Shown here one piece after another: positions 13,065-15,138 of a DNA stretch of 15,138 bases. Below the pieces are notes generated by a model. The model worked only from the letters and a program-made list of their open reading frames with translations, did not search any database and was not told the origin of the DNA. Each line of letters starts with the position of its first letter. The stretch's first letter is position 1. The translations under genes and the position numbers were made by a program. This DNA is from JBAZWE01 sp041658605 (GTDB taxonomy: Bacteria > Actinomycetota > Thermoleophilia > BMS3ABIN01). The stretch covers positions 1-15,138 of the forward strand of contig JBAZZU010000041.1 of the NCBI GenBank assembly GCA_041658605.1. Reading direction: 5' to 3'.

Positions 13065-14747
13065 GTGGAGCTGAGCGTATCAGACATCCTGAAGCTGCCC
13101 ATCCTGGGTGAAGCCAAGGTTCTGGCCGGTGAAAAGGGCCTGGGCCGTGAGGTTTCGCAGGTCACGGTCGGCGAGGTTCCCGATATCGGCGACTGGCTGA
13201 CGGGAAACGAACTGGTCCTCTCCACTTTTTTCGGCGTCGACACGACTACCGACGCCCAGGTCGAATTTACCCGCAGGATAATCAAGGCCGGCGCCGCCGG
13301 GCTGCTGGTCAAACCGGGGCGCTTCATCTCGGAAGTAGACTCGCAGATCATCGCCCTCGGCAAGCGCCACAATTTTCCCATCGTCGAAGTGCCGCCTGAT
13401 GTCCGCTGGACCCATATCATCGCCGAGATATCAGAACGCATCGTCGGCGAACATGTTTCGCTTCTCCGCCGCTCTCAGGATATCCACCAGCGGCTGCTGG
13501 ACGTCGTCATCGACGGCGGCAGCTGGCAGTCGATCGCCGATACCACTTCGCAACTTCTGGGTAAACCTGTCGTGCTCGAGGACTCGTTCCTCGAACTTCT
13601 GGCCGAGACAGTCCCCGATGACACTGACGCGGACCTGGTAAAGAAATACGAGGCCATGCGCAAGTCTGAGAAGGAGGCCGGCCGGCCGGAGGCGCCGCCA
13701 CGGGGAGAGCGTTACAGGCGAACACCGCTGAACGGAAAAAAAGAATTCCCAGCCAAGGCCACTGTTCCGATCATGGTCAGCCGTGACGTGCTCGGCTATG
13801 TATCCAGTTTTGAAACCGACGCGCCATTGAACGACCTCGATCTGGTCGCGCTGGAGAGCGCCGCCACGGTGGCCGCAATCGAGATGGGGCGCGAGCTGGT
13901 ACGCATGGAGGCGGAAACCCGCCTGCGCGGCGACTTTGTCGACGACCTGGTGTCGGGCGAGTTCGACGCCGGCCCGACGATGCTGCAGCGCGCGAGTTTC
14001 CTCAGCGGCGACCTTAGCCGTGGCTGCCTGGTGCTGATTGCGGACATCGACAACTTCGGCGAGTTCATCGCGGCACGTGACTTAAAGGAACAGGAAGTAC
14101 AGCAGATCAAGAACCGTTTCTTCAGCGGGGTCAAGCAGGTGGTGCGCGCCCACCACGAGAACGCGCTGCTGACTCCCAAGAGCGATAACGTCATCGCCTT
14201 CCTGCCGCCGCTGACAAGCGGCAGCGAGAAGCTGCTGGCGGTCGCGCGCGCAACGGCGACAAAGATCAGGCAGACATGTAAGGAAATACTTCCCGAGCTT
14301 TCCGTCTCCGTTGGCCTGGGCAGGTTCCATGAAGACCCGGCCCAGACGCGGCGCGCCTATCGCGAGGCGCAGTCCGCCCTGCAGGTAAGCCAGCGGCTTG
14401 GGGAGAAGGGCGCCATCGCCACGTTCGACGACATGGGCGTCTACAAGCTGCTGCTGGGAGCGCTGGAAGAGGATCCGGAAGAGGTGCGCAACTTTTACGA
14501 AGAGACGATCGCCCTAGTCGAATCTTACGACAAGGAGCACAAGACCGACCTGGTCGGCACCCTGGAGTCATACCTGGCGAACAACCGCAGCGTCGCGGCC
14601 ACGGCCGAAGCGCTGTTTACCCATCGGCACACGATACGCTACCGGCTGGGCCGTATCAACGACCTTACCGGCCTCGACGTCCACCGCAGCGAGGACCAGG
14701 AGAAACTGGGCTTCGGCCTGAAGGCCATGCGGCTGCTGCGGCGGTAG
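13065..14747 (+). CDS. PucR/CdaR-family transcriptional regulator
   Basis: A 560-aa cytoplasmic regulator. Residues 1-130 match the N-terminal PucR (purine catabolism-like) domain, starting VSDILKLPIL and containing NELVLST and GAAGLLVKPGRF. About 135-290 is a GAF-like sensing region, 300-430 a degenerate GGDEF-like CdaR domain (LVLIADIDNF, SVGLGRF), and 500-555 the C-terminal helix-turn-helix (LESYLANNRSVAATAEAL, THRHTIRYRLGRI). The family regulates purine, amino acid, sugar-acid or nitrogen metabolism in actinobacteria and Firmicutes; the effector is unknown here. GTG start with GGGAGG (13051-13056), 8 nt upstream. The TTGTACAA boxes in front of it suggest autoregulation. The gene downstream is an amidotransferase with the same boxes in its promoter, suggesting it is a target. 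No typical terminator is seen after the stop. Confidence 0.93.
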   Translation: MELSVSDILKLPILGEAKVLAGEKGLGREVSQVTVGEVPDIGDWLTGNELVLSTFFGVDTTTDAQVEFTRRIIKAGAAGLLVKPGRFISEVDSQIIALGKRHNFPIVEVPPDVRWTHIIAEISERIVGEHVSLLRRSQDIHQRLLDVVIDGGSWQSIADTTSQLLGKPVVLEDSFLELLAETVPDDTDADLVKKYEAMRKSEKEAGRPEAPPRGERYRRTPLNGKKEFPAKATVPIMVSRDVLGYVSSFETDAPLNDLDLVALESAATVAAIEMGRELVRMEAETRLRGDFVDDLVSGEFDAGPTMLQRASFLSGDLSRGCLVLIADIDNFGEFIAARDLKEQEVQQIKNRFFSGVKQVVRAHHENALLTPKSDNVIAFLPPLTSGSEKLLAVARATATKIRQTCKEILPELSVSVGLGRFHEDPAQTRRAYREAQSALQVSQRLGEKGAIATFDDMGVYKLLLGALEEDPEEVRNFYEETIALVESYDKEHKTDLVGTLESYLANNRSVAATAEALFTHRHTIRYRLGRINDLTGLDVHRSEDQEKLGFGLKAMRLLRR

Positions 14748-14767
14748 GGTCTGGCCGACGGTATTGT

Positions 14768-14891
14768 AATTCTGAGGCGCAAGGCGCCGAAAAACCCCAG
14801 GAGGTCCTTCGCTCCGCTCAGGATGACAAGAAGAATCGCCTGGATGACGAAAAAGAATTGTCATTCTGAGGTGCGAAGCACCGAAGAATCT
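14768..14891. repeat. Interspersed palindromic repeat cluster (right copy)
   Basis: Three units of the family seen at 2387-2478: plus 14768-14794 (ATTCTGAG then GGCGC-AAG-GCGCC then GAAAAA), minus 14801-14828 (GTCATCCTGAGCGGAGCGAAGGACC) and plus 14859-14891 (GTCATTCTGAG with GGTGC-GAA-GCACC then GAAGAATC). The stems at 14776-14788 and 14870-14882 differ by a paired change (GGCGC/GCGCC versus GGTGC/GCACC). They follow the PucR gene and have no coding support. Confidence 0.7.
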
Positions 14892-14929
14892 GCTCTTTAA
14901 CCAAGCTCTCAGCCCGCTTGAAAATATGT

Positions 14930-14962
14930 TTGTACATTTGTACAATCAACTCCGCATATTAT
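14930..14962 (+). promoter_or_regulatory. TTGTACA operator pair with a -10 element before the amidotransferase
   Basis: TTGTACA (14930-14936) and TTGTACAA (14938-14945) lie in tandem, 8 nt apart, followed by TATTAT (14957-14962, five of six -10 bases). A -35 would fall between the boxes, so a bound protein would overlap the promoter. A further TGTACAA is at 15012-15018. The boxes match those before the PucR-type gene. Confidence 0.5.
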
Positions 14963-14973
14963 TTATCCATACG

Positions 14974-15057
14974 GCCCAAAAACTGGGCGCCTCACGGGTC
15001 TATACTCCATATGTACAAAGAGATGAAGTAAACTGGGCCGGTTGCGCCTTTTTGGGC
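14974..15057 (+). other. Candidate structured leader before the amidotransferase
   Basis: GCCCAAAAA (14974-14982) is the perfect complement of TTTTTGGGC (15049-15057), and GGCGC (14986-14990) of GCGCC (15044-15048), with a 3-nt bulge between. This would close a 53-nt interior loop region, about 5-10 nt after the predicted transcription start (near 14969) and 40 nt before the start codon. AAACTGGGC occurs twice (14980-14988 and 15030-15038), so alternative pairings exist. It looks like a riboswitch or attenuator leader, but no known class is recognised. Confidence 0.35.
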
Positions 15058-15097
15058 TATATTATTGTCTGTCGTTTCTAACCAGAAGGATCTATGC

Positions 15098-15138
15098 ATG
15101 TGCCGACTTAGCGCCATCACATCAGCTGAATACTTTTC
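15098..15138 (+). CDS. Class II glutamine amidotransferase-like protein (N-terminal 13 residues only)
   Basis: ATG at 15098 is preceded by AGAAGGA with 7 nt spacing and opens a frame MCRLSAITSAEYF up to the window edge. A cysteine right after Met, with MCRL then a hydrophobic strand, is typical of N-terminal-nucleophile (class II) amidotransferases; the Met is removed so Cys2 becomes the catalytic nucleophile. The partner domain is outside the window; glutamate synthase glutaminase subunits often begin this way. It lies 350 nt after the PucR-type regulator, with TTGTACAA boxes and a possible leader between. Another ATG at 15094 ends after five codons and is rejected. Confidence 0.6.
   Translation, partial: MCRLSAITSAEYF

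Noticed and set aside
14568..14945. 125-codon minus-strand frame after the regulator
   Set aside because: Overlaps the regulator 3' end and the palindromic repeats; its sequence includes translated repeat units.
1..15138. CRISPR array, tRNA, rRNA or integrase attachment site
   Set aside because: No regularly spaced direct repeats, cloverleaf with conserved arms, or rRNA core sequence was recognised on reading both strands.

Overview
The window looks like chromosomal DNA from a GC-rich bacterium with free-living, anaerobe-style gene content. The PucR/CdaR-type regulator, the DtxR-type iron regulator beside FeoB, CobT and the exported rhodanese/Ig-like surface protein would fit a deep-branching Actinomycetota lineage. 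A related environmental phylum such as Chloroflexota cannot be excluded from sequence alone. I see no phage genes, transposase genes, tRNA, rRNA or CRISPR array.

Layout, left half (minus strand, read right to left). A three-gene overlapping operon encodes a PHP-family phosphatase (9547-8747), a lipid/diacylglycerol kinase (8750-7866) and endonuclease III (7866-7207). It ends at a strong bidirectional terminator (7178-7211) shared with a convergent small secreted Asp-rich protein (6852-7109, plus). A second minus-strand run contains a small membrane protein (6506-6081), CobT (6047-4977), an NAD(P)-binding epimerase-like protein (4981-4076) and GMP synthase GuaA (4059-2530). After 500 bp of non-coding DNA, with an interspersed palindromic repeat and a candidate structured RNA, comes the 5' part (675 codons, no stop) of a large exported protein. 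It has a signal peptide, two rhodanese-like domains and then Ig/FnIII-like modules.

Layout, right half (plus strand). A DtxR-type metalloregulator with a C-terminal FeoA/SH3-like domain (9740-10411) lies 39 bp upstream of the ferrous iron transporter FeoB (10451-12478), an evident iron-homeostasis unit. A conserved-looking 89-aa small protein of unknown function follows (12646-12915). Next is a PucR/CdaR-type regulator (13065-14747). The last 41 bases start a class II glutamine amidotransferase-like protein (from 15098).

Main points of interest. (1) TTGTACAA palindromes cluster upstream of the PucR-type regulator and again upstream of the amidotransferase gene, suggesting an unrecognised operator and a nitrogen-linked regulon. 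(2) Two genes seem to start at isoleucine codons (ATT and ATC), because in-frame stops exclude any ATG/GTG/TTG start that keeps the essential N-terminal motif. (3) A candidate non-coding RNA or leader (about 2326-2104, minus) has several hairpins and a U-run terminator. (4) A strong intrinsic terminator lies between a promoter and the Asp-rich secreted protein gene, suggesting attenuation or a tiny RNA. (5) Interspersed palindromic units show compensatory stem changes.
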